Shown in pieces: positions 14,235-22,300 of a stretch of 38,307 nt of DNA. The position numbers and the translations under genes were made by a program. Source of the stretch: Candidatus Doudnabacteria bacterium (lineage in GTDB: Bacteria > Patescibacteriota > Doudnabacteria > UBA920); assembly GCA_023245895.1 (NCBI GenBank), contig JAHFJJ010000008.1, positions 7,594-45,900 of the forward strand, read 5' to 3'. Below the pieces are notes generated by a model. That model worked only from the letters and a program-made list of their open reading frames with translations, ran no database searches and had not been told where the DNA came from. The first letter of the stretch is position 1. The number at the start of each line of letters is the position of its first letter.

Positions 14235-15494
14235 TTATTTGATGAATATTTTACCAAAGAAGGTGGCCACCACCGCGACGCTTATTATAACAGCAAATAT
14301 CTTTAAAAACCACATGGAAAAACCCCTTGATACATATTTCTCGCCCATAATGGCCTTGTCGCCGGAAAACTTAATTAGGAAATAAAAAATTACCGGCAGC
14401 ATGGCCCCGTTTAGGTAGTCGGCGTAAAGCGTAATGCCAAATAAGTTGATGCGCGGGAACAGGGCAATAACCAGGGCCAGGGCAATTTGCGAAATAAAAA
14501 AAGTGTAAAAAACTTTGCCCTTGCCAAAGCTGGCGTTGAGCGTCCGTTCGTAGCCGAAAAATTCCGTAAACACGTAAGCCGTGGCGAGGGGCACAATCGT
14601 AAGGCCTAAGAAAGACGCGGCCAAAAGCCCTGCGGCAAAAAGGCTTGCTGACAAAGCTCCGGCAATCGGCCCAATGGCCAAAGCCGCGTGCGCGGCATCG
14701 GAAACAAGCGTGTGGTTAATAAAAAGCGTGTAAGTCACGGCCACGGCTATCATCCAGGAAAAAAAGTTGGTTAAAAAAGAGCCGGCGTAGACTTCGGCCT
14801 GCTCGGCCTTTAAGTCCTGGGTTTTAAGGCCCTTGTCGGCCACGTAGCTGTTTACAAAAAATTGCCCCCAGGCGGTTACGGTTGTGCCCAGCACGGCTAT
14901 TAAAGTAAACCAATATTTGATGTCCGTAACGTAAGCCCTGTTGGGTAAAATCAAGCTTTCTTTTATAGCATGCCCCCAGTCGGGATGCGAAAGCACGGCG
15001 GAAAAAATATAGGTGGCGTAAAAAACTATGGTTACCAAAAAAATCCGCTGGAGATTTTTGTAGTTGAGGAAAACCACCAGCAGTACCAACAACGCGCAGA
15101 AAATAACTAAAACCGGCTGCCACGGCAGGCCAAAGAGCTGGATGGCGGACTTAAGGCCGGTAACATTCTGCAAAACCACGCCCTGGTTTACAAAAAAATA
15201 AAAGAAAAATAAAATTACAGCCACTTTGGCGCCATAATTTTCCCTTATTAAATCCCCCAAGCCCTTGCCGGTAACAATGGCAATGCGCGCGCCTATTTCC
15301 TGGGTAACGGCCAAGAGCAGTGTGCTGAAAATAATAAAATACTGCGAGCTCATGCCATAAAGCGATGCCGCCACGGTATAGGTGGCCACTCCCCCCGCGT
15401 CGTTGTCGGCCACGGCGGTAATAAGCCCCGGGCCGACAACGGCCATAAAGAGCAATATTTTCCTGCGTAAGGTTTTCCAGTTTAAGTTCATCAT
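14235..15494 (-). CDS. NRAMP-family divalent metal transporter with non-canonical metal site
   Basis: A 419-residue protein with about 11 membrane helices and clear NRAMP architecture ('VVGPGLITAVADNDAGGVAT', residues 19-38). The canonical TM1 metal motif DPGN reads DAGG (32-35), and the TM6 motif MPH is replaced by 'TAW' (about 207-209). The methionine that selects manganese or iron over magnesium and calcium is therefore missing. Relatives lacking it (NRAMP-related magnesium transporters) carry Mg2+, so a magnesium or other hard-metal substrate is inferred. The upstream gene encodes an MgtE-N/CBS protein, which strengthens that idea. The ABC exporter follows after three bases. Confidence 0.82.
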   Translation of the reverse strand: MMNLNWKTLRRKILLFMAVVGPGLITAVADNDAGGVATYTVAASLYGMSSQYFIIFSTLLLAVTQEIGARIAIVTGKGLGDLIRENYGAKVAVILFFFYFFVNQGVVLQNVTGLKSAIQLFGLPWQPVLVIFCALLVLLVVFLNYKNLQRIFLVTIVFYATYIFSAVLSHPDWGHAIKESLILPNRAYVTDIKYWFTLIAVLGTTVTAWGQFFVNSYVADKGLKTQDLKAEQAEVYAGSFLTNFFSWMIAVAVTYTLFINHTLVSDAAHAALAIGPIAGALSASLFAAGLLAASFLGLTIVPLATAYVFTEFFGYERTLNASFGKGKVFYTFFISQIALALVIALFPRINLFGITLYADYLNGAMLPVIFYFLIKFSGDKAIMGEKYVSRGFSMWFLKIFAVIISVAVVATFFGKIFIK

Positions 15495-15498
15495 TAAA

Positions 15499-15628
15499 TA
15501 GTAATCGCGAATATACGAATCTTTAAATTAATATACAAAACCGTGACCGGTAACGCGTTAAAAAATTTAAATGGATTACGACTTTTAGTTTCGTATATTA
15601 CTGTAAATTTGCATATTCGCGATTACTA
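15499..15628. promoter_or_regulatory. Nested inverted repeats between MgtE-like and NRAMP-like genes
   Basis: TAGTAATCGCGAATAT (15499-15514) pairs with its inverse at 15613-15628. Inside, ATATACGAA (15511-15519) pairs with TTCGTATAT (15590-15598), and TTTAAATT-type stretches pair further in. The outer arm begins four bases before the NRAMP-like ATG and abuts the MgtE-like stop codon, so the mRNA between the two genes could fold into one long hairpin that hides the start region. Confidence 0.55.
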
Positions 15629-16846
15629 CTAAGCCTTTGGAGCCAATAATCTCATTACATCATCTATAGTCACCACGCCCAGGAGCTTTTTTTCCTTGTC
15701 CAAAACCGCGGCTGTGTATAAATTGTATTTGGTCATAAGGTGGATGACTTTTTGCACGCGGTCGTGCGGCTTGAGCGTGGAGCGGGCCGGGAAATCTTTG
15801 GCCAGCATGGAAATTTTGTCATCCCTGTTTGCTAAAATTAGCCTTCTCATGGATATCGCCCCCATAAACTTGCCATTGTCCTGGGTTATGTAAACATGGG
15901 CAATGGAGCGCATATTTTCGGAAATTTTTTTAAGCTCCTCAATGGTCTCGCTAACCGACCACTGCGGCCGGGCGCTAAAAAAATCCAGGGTCATAAGGCC
16001 GCCGGCCGTGTTGTTCGGGTAAGAAATTAATTTTTGCAGGCTCTGGGCGCGGGAAGCGCTTACGTTAGACAGGAAGTCCTTGGTTTCCTCGCTGGACAAA
16101 GTTTTGACCAGGTCGGCGAACTCGTCGCTGGACATTTGGGAAAGTATTTTTCCGGCCCTTTCCGGGCCCAAATGCTTGACCAAAATAGTTTGGAGCTGGG
16201 GGTCAACTTCTTCCAAAACGCGCGCCGCTTCCACGGAGTCCAAAGAAGCCAGCAGGTTAGAGCCGAATTTTACGTCCAAATCCTCTACTATATTAGCCAG
16301 GTCGGCCGGGTGGAGCTCGCTTAGCTCTTCAATGGCCGTGTTAAGCTGGAGCGGCGCGCTGCCTGCCAAAAGCTTGGCCTGGCGCCAGTCTATAAGCTTA
16401 ACTTCAAACGGGCGGGTTATGAAAGAATCGCCAAAACCCAAACGGCGGAGCAGCCCCCTAAAGCTTGGGTCAATGCCCAGCACGCACATTTTATTTTCCA
16501 CCGTGCCAATGCGCAAATCGATTACCCGCACCACGCGCGTGCCGGCAATGTCTACAATCTGCTTGTCCAGCACGTCTTTTTTTAAATAAATATAATCTTC
16601 GCCGGGCAATTTTGAAATAGCGATGCCGGTAAAAAGGTTTTTAAGCGATATTTCGCTGCTGGTAAAATTTTCCACAAACTCATAAGGCACGAATTTAATT
16701 CCGTCCTTTAAGTCTTTAATTACCAAAAACTCCAGCGGCTGGAAGGCCCCTTCCTTGGGCGAGATTAAAATATCCTGGAGCTTGCCGACGGTGGCGTCGG
16801 AGCTGTCAAAAATTTTATTGTTCAAAAGTTCGCTAATGTAGGGCAT
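15629..16846 (-). CDS. PRC-barrel / MgtE-N / CBS protein, likely transporter regulator
   Basis: A 405-residue soluble protein. The N-terminal region (about 1-165) looks like PRC-barrel domains ('VGKLQDILISPKEGAFQPLEFLVI'). The middle, about 170-280, is an MgtE N-domain ('ELHPADLANIVEDLD', 'KILSQMSSDEFADLV'). Residues about 285-400 are a CBS pair ('YPNNTAGGLMTLDFFSA', 'LLGVVTIDDVMRLL'). It has the magnesium-sensing halves of an MgtE channel but no membrane domain. The next gene encodes an NRAMP-like transporter, so it is plausibly that transporter's cytosolic Mg2+ or nucleotide sensor. It is the first gene of the operon; a dispersed repeat lies in its leader. Confidence 0.82.
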   Translation of the reverse strand: MPYISELLNNKIFDSSDATVGKLQDILISPKEGAFQPLEFLVIKDLKDGIKFVPYEFVENFTSSEISLKNLFTGIAISKLPGEDYIYLKKDVLDKQIVDIAGTRVVRVIDLRIGTVENKMCVLGIDPSFRGLLRRLGFGDSFITRPFEVKLIDWRQAKLLAGSAPLQLNTAIEELSELHPADLANIVEDLDVKFGSNLLASLDSVEAARVLEEVDPQLQTILVKHLGPERAGKILSQMSSDEFADLVKTLSSEETKDFLSNVSASRAQSLQKLISYPNNTAGGLMTLDFFSARPQWSVSETIEELKKISENMRSIAHVYITQDNGKFMGAISMRRLILANRDDKISMLAKDFPARSTLKPHDRVQKVIHLMTKYNLYTAAVLDKEKKLLGVVTIDDVMRLLAPKA

Positions 16847-16856
16847 AAGGGGTTAA

Positions 16857-16960
16857 ATTCCAAGACCCAAGATGCCAAGATCCAAACAAATCACAAATTT
16901 TAAAATTTAAAACTTGAGACTTATTTGGTTCTTGTAATTTGCTTCTTGGTTCTTATGACA
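16857..16960. repeat. Dispersed long imperfect palindrome, CCAAGA/TCTTGG type
   Basis: CCAAGACCCAAGATGCCAAG at the left is mirrored by TTGTAATTTGCTTCTTGGTT at the right around AAATTTTAAAATTTAAAA. This kind of 'CCAAGATCCAAA' repeat is scattered in many uncultured-bacterium genomes. A TATAAT for the MgtE-like gene (minus strand) lies just beyond it at about 16963-16968. Confidence 0.6.
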
Positions 16961-17004
16961 TTATACCATTTTTTTAAAATTTTTGCTAAAAAAATACAAT
17001 TTTA

Positions 17005-17043
17005 AAGGTCCGCGTTTTGGCGTTTATCCAAAACGCGGACCTT
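17005..17043 (-). terminator. Terminator of the 229-residue protein gene
   Basis: A perfect 16-bp stem, AAGGTCCGCGTTTTGG (17005-17020) with its inverse at 17028-17043, loop CGTTTAT. A T-rich tract follows on the minus strand. Confidence 0.75.
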
Positions 17044-17054
17044 GGCTTTATGCT

Positions 17055-17744
17055 TTACTGTTCGGTGACCACAAAGCGGGTGAAGCTGCTCCAGGAGTTC
17101 CCAATTGCAACCCTGTAAAACTGCGCTATCCGCGCCAACCTTCTTTTGACAAGTCCCGGATTATCAGGGCCTGGCACTTTAAGCTTCGCGTACATAGAGA
17201 GGCAATAAGGGTTGCCTTCGTGCTCAAAAATCACAACCAGCGAGCGGTCGCCTAGCCAACCGGTAGTAACACCTGCGGCGTATTTCGCGGCTATGAGCGG
17301 ATCTGTGAATTTCTTGTTTCCGAAGATAAGTGAGTGGGGCCAAAGGGAAGCCAGGTAAATTCCGTTAGGCCAGCTTTTATGGAGACTAACTGGTCTGGTG
17401 ACCTTGCGATGCTCCTGGAATTTGATTTCCCCCAAGTCCAGGCCGGCGGCATTCATAACTTCAAACCCACCGGTCTCAAGGGCCTTGGCCAGCGCGCCGG
17501 GTTTACTGTAATCAACCTCAACCGCTTCCGGCGGGAGATACTCTATAAGGTCATCTTCCAGTTCCCGAAATAACTTCTCAAACTGACTTCTGACATACAT
17601 TTCTTTCTCTAACTCAATTAGCTTCTGCAATCTTTCTGGACTCATTCCGGAGTACTTAAGGGCCGGCACTACAACCTGTTCGTAAAACTTCCTGATTTTA
17701 CCGTCAGGAATGGCGGTGGCTACGGTCAATGGGTTTTTTGCCAT
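17055..17744 (-). CDS. Uncharacterised 229-residue cytosolic protein
   Basis: No family is recognised. The N-terminal half is helical and acidic ('LEKEMYVRSQFEKLFRELEDDLIEYLPPEAVEVDY', written here in part). The C-terminal half looks like a compact alpha/beta domain with 'TGWLGDRSLVVIFEHEGNPY' and ends 'SWSSFTRFVVTEQ'. There is no signal peptide or membrane segment. The start is fixed by AAGGAGG (17754-17760), nine bases before ATG. It is monocistronic, with its own promoter, a leader that contains a terminator-like hairpin, and a strong 3' terminator. Confidence 0.65.
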   Translation of the reverse strand: MAKNPLTVATAIPDGKIRKFYEQVVVPALKYSGMSPERLQKLIELEKEMYVRSQFEKLFRELEDDLIEYLPPEAVEVDYSKPGALAKALETGGFEVMNAAGLDLGEIKFQEHRKVTRPVSLHKSWPNGIYLASLWPHSLIFGNKKFTDPLIAAKYAAGVTTGWLGDRSLVVIFEHEGNPYCLSMYAKLKVPGPDNPGLVKRRLARIAQFYRVAIGNSWSSFTRFVVTEQ

Positions 17745-17766
17745 CGGCGTAATCCTCCTTGTTGTG

Positions 17767-17898
17767 AAAAATCAGTCCCGCCCAGGCGGGACTGGCCTAA
17801 GCTTTCGCTATAGCTTTATGCTTAAAATTATTTTTAAACCAAAAGCACTAGCCAAGTTGGCTGTCCTATATTTAACTCCATTTTAAGCTTTTAGTCAA
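17767..17898 (-). promoter_or_regulatory. Promoter and attenuator-like leader of the 229-residue protein gene
   Basis: Minus strand TTGACT (17893-17898), 17-base spacer, TTAAAT (17870-17875). The leader holds AGCCAACTTGGCT, an AAGCT/AGCTT stem and then CAGTCCCGCC/GGCGGGACTG (17773-17794) followed by ATTTTT, a complete intrinsic terminator seven bases before the Shine-Dalgarno. Expression would require readthrough or refolding. Confidence 0.6.
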
Positions 17899-17928
17899 TA
17901 AGGTTCTTTTTATGATACTACGCTTGTA

Positions 17929-17972
17929 AAAATAAAAATCGGGTCAAACAGAGTGATAAACCTGTTTGACCC
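17929..17972 (-). terminator. Terminator of the 387-residue protein gene
   Basis: GGGTCAAACAG (17941-17951) pairs with CTGTTTGACCC (17962-17972). On the minus strand the stem is followed by a T-rich tract (GATTTTTATTTTT). Confidence 0.85.
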
Positions 17973-17992
17973 GCTACTACCCCACTAACGCT

Positions 17993-19156
17993 TTAGCGGC
18001 TGAATGGCCGGCAGACACTGGCCTTCAGGGCTTGATAACGAAGATGGAGGGTTGGGTGCGGAATCGCCTTAAGCGTAGGCGTCTTCGGCCGGGAATCGCA
18101 ACCTAGATAACTAAGCTGTTTCCGCTGTTCGGCAAGTAGTGCAAGCATTCTAGCCTGCTCCCTCTCACCTGGCGCCGCCAGCCAATTTTGGAACCGCGAC
18201 CCTTGCTGTAGAATCCTGGAAAGGATAAAGGAGCCTACAAGGCCAACGCCCGCTACCCAAAGGAAGATTTGCAGGAGTAGCCATAGCAGTACAGCCAAAT
18301 TGGTCTCTGCATACGCAAACGCTATGAGCAAACACCCGAACAGCGAAAGGTAAGGCCAGAGCGGAACTAAAAACCAACGGAGTTTGCTATCGTCCCGGCC
18401 CGTAAGGAAGACCGAATCCCAAGGATCAAAGCTGCGAAGCACCTTCAATTTTTTGTCTGGCCGGGCTACGGCCAACCAGTTGACTTTCCTGTACCCGCCA
18501 ATAGTCAGGAGCAAAGCCTTAAGCAAGCGGGTCAAAAAAACCAACAGCCATCCAAGCGCCAACAGCAGCGGCTGCGCGCTATAAGCGAATATACGCTGCT
18601 GGCCGAACTGGCATTGGTCCTTAGCCGGGCCCAACCAGCGGCCGACCCAGCGTTTTTCCCATTCGGCCGGTTCGTGGGCGAAAAATTCCGCGCCGACTTC
18701 AACGTCAATAACCGCGCGCTGGAGGGAAAGGTTGGGACTGCTTATATCCCCGTTCCTTTCAACATATCTTTCCTTGCCTTCCCCCAAATATTTGTAGCGC
18801 AGGTCTTCTATCTCCGAGTCCCTGTCGCCCACAATGGTGGCGAACAGGCGGTACTTGCCCGGCCTGCTTATTTCAATATACTCCATTCCCTGTTTTAGAG
18901 GCAGCAACAGACGCTGTTCCTCATAAAAAGAATAGATGGTTTTGGCCGCCGGCTCCGTACTGTTTGAGTAATTTGGATCCGGTAACATGCCGATGAGCAG
19001 AATCAGCAAATGCGGGTTAATGATTTTTTGCCTCTCGATAGTTTCCAGAGTCTTTGGCGTAATGCACCAACCAAGGGGCAAAACCGCGTCGGCGCTTCCC
19101 GGGTTCTCTATTAGCAGGCTTAAACCGACATTTTCATTCCTAACCTTATTCTTCAT
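17993..19156 (-). CDS. Uncharacterised 387-residue membrane protein
   Basis: The N-terminal 190 residues are soluble and beta-rich ('YIEISRPGKYRLFATIVGDRDSEIEDL'), partly resembling an immunoglobulin-like or sensory fold. Hydrophobic segments follow at about 195-220, 265-285 and 287-315, then a polar, arginine-rich tail ('AAPGEREQARMLALLAEQRKQL') that is probably cytosolic. No family is recognised. There is no signal peptide at the N-terminus. The start is supported by GAAGGAGG eight bases upstream. The gene is monocistronic and base composition is GC-richer than the nearby core genes. Confidence 0.65.
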   Translation of the reverse strand: MKNKVRNENVGLSLLIENPGSADAVLPLGWCITPKTLETIERQKIINPHLLILLIGMLPDPNYSNSTEPAAKTIYSFYEEQRLLLPLKQGMEYIEISRPGKYRLFATIVGDRDSEIEDLRYKYLGEGKERYVERNGDISSPNLSLQRAVIDVEVGAEFFAHEPAEWEKRWVGRWLGPAKDQCQFGQQRIFAYSAQPLLLALGWLLVFLTRLLKALLLTIGGYRKVNWLAVARPDKKLKVLRSFDPWDSVFLTGRDDSKLRWFLVPLWPYLSLFGCLLIAFAYAETNLAVLLWLLLQIFLWVAGVGLVGSFILSRILQQGSRFQNWLAAPGEREQARMLALLAEQRKQLSYLGCDSRPKTPTLKAIPHPTLHLRYQALKASVCRPFSR

Positions 19157-19165
19157 TTGTCCAGT

Positions 19166-19261
19166 CCTCCTTCAGGGACTTTCGGAACCTGCGCTCATGC
19201 AAGTTCTGGTTTTGCGGACAGCAAAACATAATAATTTACCATGAATATAGGTTTTAGTCAA
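19166..19261 (-). promoter_or_regulatory. Promoter and folded leader of the 387-residue protein gene
   Basis: Minus strand TTGACT (19256-19261), 17-base spacer, TAAATT (19233-19238). The leader contains GTTTTGC-TGTCC-GCAAAAC and GAAC...GTTC hairpins before the Shine-Dalgarno. The TTGACTAAAA start is shared with the promoter of the 229-residue protein gene. Confidence 0.5.
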
Positions 19262-19288
19262 AAAGATAAAAATTCCCAGCCTTAACTA

Positions 19289-19338
19289 GATGGGCACCTT
19301 CTCGGTATTTGTTATGGACTTACGAGAAGGTGCCCATC
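19289..19338. repeat. 16-bp perfect hairpin upstream of the DEAD-box gene
   Basis: GATGGGCACCTTCTCG (19289-19304) pairs with CGAGAAGGTGCCCATC (19323-19338), 18-base loop. It ends 15 bases before the -35 box of the helicase promoter. No T-run follows on either strand, so it is not a typical terminator; it may be an operator-like site or a repeat. Confidence 0.6.
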
Positions 19339-19353
19339 AAACCTAAAAAACAT

Positions 19354-19382
19354 TTGACAAAATTCTTATTTTATGCTAAAAT
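19354..19382 (+). promoter_or_regulatory. Consensus promoter of the DEAD-box helicase gene
   Basis: TTGACA (19354-19359), 17-base spacer ending TGC, TAAAAT (19377-19382). Six bases separate the -10 box from ATG, so transcription should start at the ATG itself. Confidence 0.8.
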
Positions 19383-19388
19383 CATCAA

Positions 19389-20720
19389 ATGACTACACCT
19401 CCAATAACTGACACGACTTTTAACAACTTAGGCATTGCCCCTAAGCTTTTGGAAATCCTGCATCAGAACAAGTTCACCACGCCAACGCCAATCCAGCACA
19501 AATCCATTAACCCTGCCATTGAAGGCAAGGATATTATGGGTATTGCCCAAACCGGCACGGGTAAGACCCTGGCTTTTGGCATTCCAATGATACAAAGGCT
19601 GGCACAGGCAGGCAACAAAACCAAAGGCCTGGTAATTTTGCCTACCCGCGAACTGGCCCTGCAAGTTAACGAAACTTTACAAAAAATTGGCAAGCCCATT
19701 GGCCTTAAAACTGCAATTTTAATTGGCGGCGAAAATATGGGCAAACAAATAAAAATGCTGCGATTAAACCCGCACATCATTATCGCCACTCCCGGCAGGC
19801 TTATTGACCATTTGGAACAAAAAACTATCCAGCTTAATACTGTTTCCATTTTAGTTTTAGATGAAGCCGACAGGATGTTAGACATGGGCTTTGCACCGCA
19901 GATTAAAAAAATTATGATGACGGTGCCGAAGCAACGGCAGACGCTTTTGTTCTCCGCCACCATGCCTAACGAAATTGTGGATATTGCCAAATCTTTTATG
20001 TCCCTGCCCTTGCGCATAGAAGTCGCGCCGGCCGGAACCGCGGTTGAACTGGTTGAACAGGAATTATTTTTCGTCAACAAAGAAGACAAAGCGGCTTTAC
20101 TGCAGAACCTTTTAAAAGAATACGCCGGCAGTATTTTGGTTTTTGCCCGCACCAAGTTCGGCGCCAAAAAAATTGCCCAGACTATTAGGAACCACGGGCA
20201 CACCGCTTCGGAAATCCACTCCAACCGCTCGCTTAACCAGCGAATAGAAGCTTTGGAAGGTTTTAAGATTGGCCGCTACCGCGTTTTGGTGGCGACTGAT
20301 ATTGCCGCCAGAGGTATTGATGTTACCGGCATTCAGCTGGTTATTAATTACGACTTGCCTACGGCTTCCGAAGACTATGTGCACAGGATTGGCCGTACCG
20401 GACGCGCCGGACGCGTTGGCAAGGCCGTTTCTTTTGCCACACCCGACCAGCGCTACGAAGTTAAAAGCATTGAACGCTTAATTAGGAAAAATTTGCGCGT
20501 AACCCAAACCCCGACGCTTGCCCGCTTGCCTAAAGCTCCCGATACCGAACGGCCGAACCGCTATGCCGGCCCCAGGCCTTCCAGAAAACCAAACCCATAC
20601 AGCAACCCAAGCTTTGGAGGCGCATCACGCCCGCCTTTTTCCGGCCGTCCGAGATTTAACAACAGGCGCAAACCCGCGGGAACATCCGGCAGCCGGGGCT
20701 TCGGCAACAGGTGGAGATAA
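19389..20720 (+). CDS. DEAD-box RNA helicase, RhlE-like
   Basis: A 443-residue ATP-dependent RNA helicase. Q motif 'TTFNNLGIAPKLLEIL...PTPIQ' (9-37), motif I 'AQTGTGKT' (53-60), Ia 'PTRELA', Ib 'TPGRL', II 'DEAD' (158-161), III 'SAT', IV 'LVFARTK', V 'ATDIAARGID' and VI 'HRIGRTGRAGR' are all intact. The last 60 residues are basic, Pro/Arg/Gly/Asn-rich and probably flexible RNA-binding. The RhlE assignment rests on length and tail; CsdA-like roles in ribosome assembly or cold adaptation are also possible. It has its own consensus promoter, is predicted leaderless and is followed by a terminator. Confidence 0.93.
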   Translation: MTTPPITDTTFNNLGIAPKLLEILHQNKFTTPTPIQHKSINPAIEGKDIMGIAQTGTGKTLAFGIPMIQRLAQAGNKTKGLVILPTRELALQVNETLQKIGKPIGLKTAILIGGENMGKQIKMLRLNPHIIIATPGRLIDHLEQKTIQLNTVSILVLDEADRMLDMGFAPQIKKIMMTVPKQRQTLLFSATMPNEIVDIAKSFMSLPLRIEVAPAGTAVELVEQELFFVNKEDKAALLQNLLKEYAGSILVFARTKFGAKKIAQTIRNHGHTASEIHSNRSLNQRIEALEGFKIGRYRVLVATDIAARGIDVTGIQLVINYDLPTASEDYVHRIGRTGRAGRVGKAVSFATPDQRYEVKSIERLIRKNLRVTQTPTLARLPKAPDTERPNRYAGPRPSRKPNPYSNPSFGGASRPPFSGRPRFNNRRKPAGTSGSRGFGNRWR

Positions 20721-20745
20721 ATTAACCTTAAATTTTATAGATTGT

Positions 20746-20778
20746 AAAATCATCCCCCATTAGGCGGGATGATTTTTT
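20746..20778 (+). terminator. Terminator of the helicase gene
   Basis: AAAATCATCCC / GGGATGATTTT stem with a short loop and six T residues, about 25 bases past the stop codon. Confidence 0.9.
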
Positions 20779-20910
20779 ATTTGCCATAAATAAAACGGTT
20801 TTACCAAAAAATAGCAAACATATACCTGGCGGTATCGTTATATACAGCGTAGGAGAAATTAACTCTTTGGGTTACAAAATTTAACCCCAAGCAAAAAGAA
20901 AGGAGTATAT

Positions 20911-21546
20911 ATGAAGAAGCTAACTAAAATAGCCGCCGCGTTTGCCGTTGTCCTACTCTTGCCTACAATGGCCCTGGCGCATAATAACGGGGAAGATAAA
21001 AATAATGGGAATGGAATAAATATAAAAAATTTATTCCATCAGGACAATAAAGACAAGACTGAATTCCGGATTAATGATAAGTTCAAAAGCGGAACGGTAA
21101 CCGCCATAAGTTCTACGGGCTTTAACTTTACCACTAGCGAAGGTGTAAGTTTTAGCGTTAATACCGAAGGCGCCAAAATAACGCGGGCGTTTGACGGTAA
21201 GATAGAGTTATCCGGCATCCATGTGAACGATAAAGTCCGGGTAGTCGGCAGTCTAGATGGCAGCAACATTACGGCCAAGGTAGTCGTAGTTACTCCGGCC
21301 AATACCCATGTCGCCAAAGGCGGCGGCAAGGTAACCGCGGTTAATGGCAACGTTGTAACCGTGCAAACAAATAACCACGGCATTCCCAGCACCTTTACTG
21401 TAACTACGGACAGCAGCACCGTAATAAAACAAAACGGCTCCACCACAACCTTAGCTTCGGTCCAGGTTGGATCCAAAATAAGCGTAAAAGGCTTGTGGGA
21501 TGAATTAGTAAACACTCTTAAAGCCATAAAAATTAAAATTTGGTAA
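20911..21546 (+). CDS. Secreted DUF5666-type protein
   Basis: A 211-residue exported protein. The signal peptide covers about 1-23 ('KIAAAFAVVLLLPTMALAHN'). After an Asn/Lys-rich linker come two similar beta-rich repeats of about 75 residues, each with a 'SGTVTAIS...GFNFTT...VNDKVRVVGSLDGSNITA' or 'GGGKVTAVNGNVVTVQT...VGSKISVKG' pattern, typical of DUF5666 OB-like domains. Function of the family is unknown; binding outside the cell is likely. AAAGGAG lies five bases before ATG. The preceding 190-base gap contains a GGGTTACAAAATTTAACCC inverted repeat. Confidence 0.75.
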   Translation: MKKLTKIAAAFAVVLLLPTMALAHNNGEDKNNGNGINIKNLFHQDNKDKTEFRINDKFKSGTVTAISSTGFNFTTSEGVSFSVNTEGAKITRAFDGKIELSGIHVNDKVRVVGSLDGSNITAKVVVVTPANTHVAKGGGKVTAVNGNVVTVQTNNHGIPSTFTVTTDSSTVIKQNGSTTTLASVQVGSKISVKGLWDELVNTLKAIKIKIW

Positions 21547-21561
21547 CCAGCAATATATAGG

Positions 21562-21598
21562 AAAACCCACCCCGCCAATTTGGCGGGGTGGGTTTTTA
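21562..21598 (+). terminator. Very strong terminator of the DUF5666 gene
   Basis: A 16-bp stem AAAACCCACCCCGCCA with its inverse (21581-21596) and a three-base loop, then T residues. Confidence 0.92.
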
Positions 21599-21640
21599 TT
21601 TTGGAAAAGATAGTCTATAATGAGCCAATAAGGGGGAACT

Positions 21641-22072
21641 ATGTTGAATAACAAGTCCATTCGCAGATTCGAAATCGCGGTTTTGTTCGTACTTTCTCTA
21701 CTGCCTTTCGCCTGGCTATTCATTGGCTATCAGGTCCAAAATATAAGGCTACTCTGGCCGTTTATTCCAATTTGGCTTTCTTGCATTGCCTTAATTTCAG
21801 TATTGGGCAGAAAGAGGCGCAAAAATGTACGCGCCGAGCTCGAACTTATAACTGTCTCGGGCCTTATGGGAGAAGCTGTTGGCGCCACTGCTTTATGGTA
21901 TGGAAAATTCGCATCAACCCAACTGAAAACTGATTTGCTTATGACTTGCCTGGTGGGATTGATGGCCTTGTCAGGACTCATCACCTATTTCGTTTTGGCC
22001 AAAAGATGGCTGAATAGCGTTCCGTCTGAAAAGAAAAACGCCTCCTCTGTCGCCTCTGAGCCCGCGTCTTGA
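21641..22072 (+). CDS. Small membrane protein, function unknown
   Basis: A 143-residue protein with four hydrophobic segments: about residues 10-27, 35-54, 66-84 and 98-121. A basic loop ('GRKRRKNVRAE') separates the second and third, and the polar tail is Ser/Lys-rich. No family is recognised; the pattern resembles small integral membrane proteins of unknown role. AAGGGGGA lies five bases before ATG, and TATAAT (21616-21621) lies 20 bases upstream, so the leader is short. It is monocistronic with its own terminator. Confidence 0.62.
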   Translation: MLNNKSIRRFEIAVLFVLSLLPFAWLFIGYQVQNIRLLWPFIPIWLSCIALISVLGRKRRKNVRAELELITVSGLMGEAVGATALWYGKFASTQLKTDLLMTCLVGLMALSGLITYFVLAKRWLNSVPSEKKNASSVASEPAS

Positions 22073-22102
22073 GGCTCAACAAATGAACGGACTTTGTTCG
22101 CA

Positions 22103-22139
22103 AAAAAATAGAAGGCTGTTGTTTTTGCCTTCTATTTTT
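22103..22139 (+). terminator. Terminator
   Basis: AAAAATAGAAGGC (22103-22115) pairs with GCCTTCTATTTTT (22127-22139). Confidence 0.88.
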
Positions 22140-22195
22140 GTTATTTAAGCCAATTGACCGCTGAAACTTTTTAATCTATAATATATCCAAGATGT

Positions 22196-22224
22196 TTGAC
22201 ACAGCAGATGTCTTAAAGTATAGC
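22196..22224 (+). promoter_or_regulatory. Promoter of tRNA-His
   Basis: TTGACA (22196-22201), 17-base spacer, TATAGC (22219-22224). A leader of about 70 bases precedes the tRNA and includes a CACAAATCTGTG hairpin followed by a run of seven T, which could pause or terminate some transcripts. Confidence 0.7.
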
Positions 22225-22300
22225 TCTTCACAAATCTGTGCAAGGGTTTTTTTGTTCCTGGATTTTTATTTGGAACTTTATAACTTTCGACTAACTGTAT

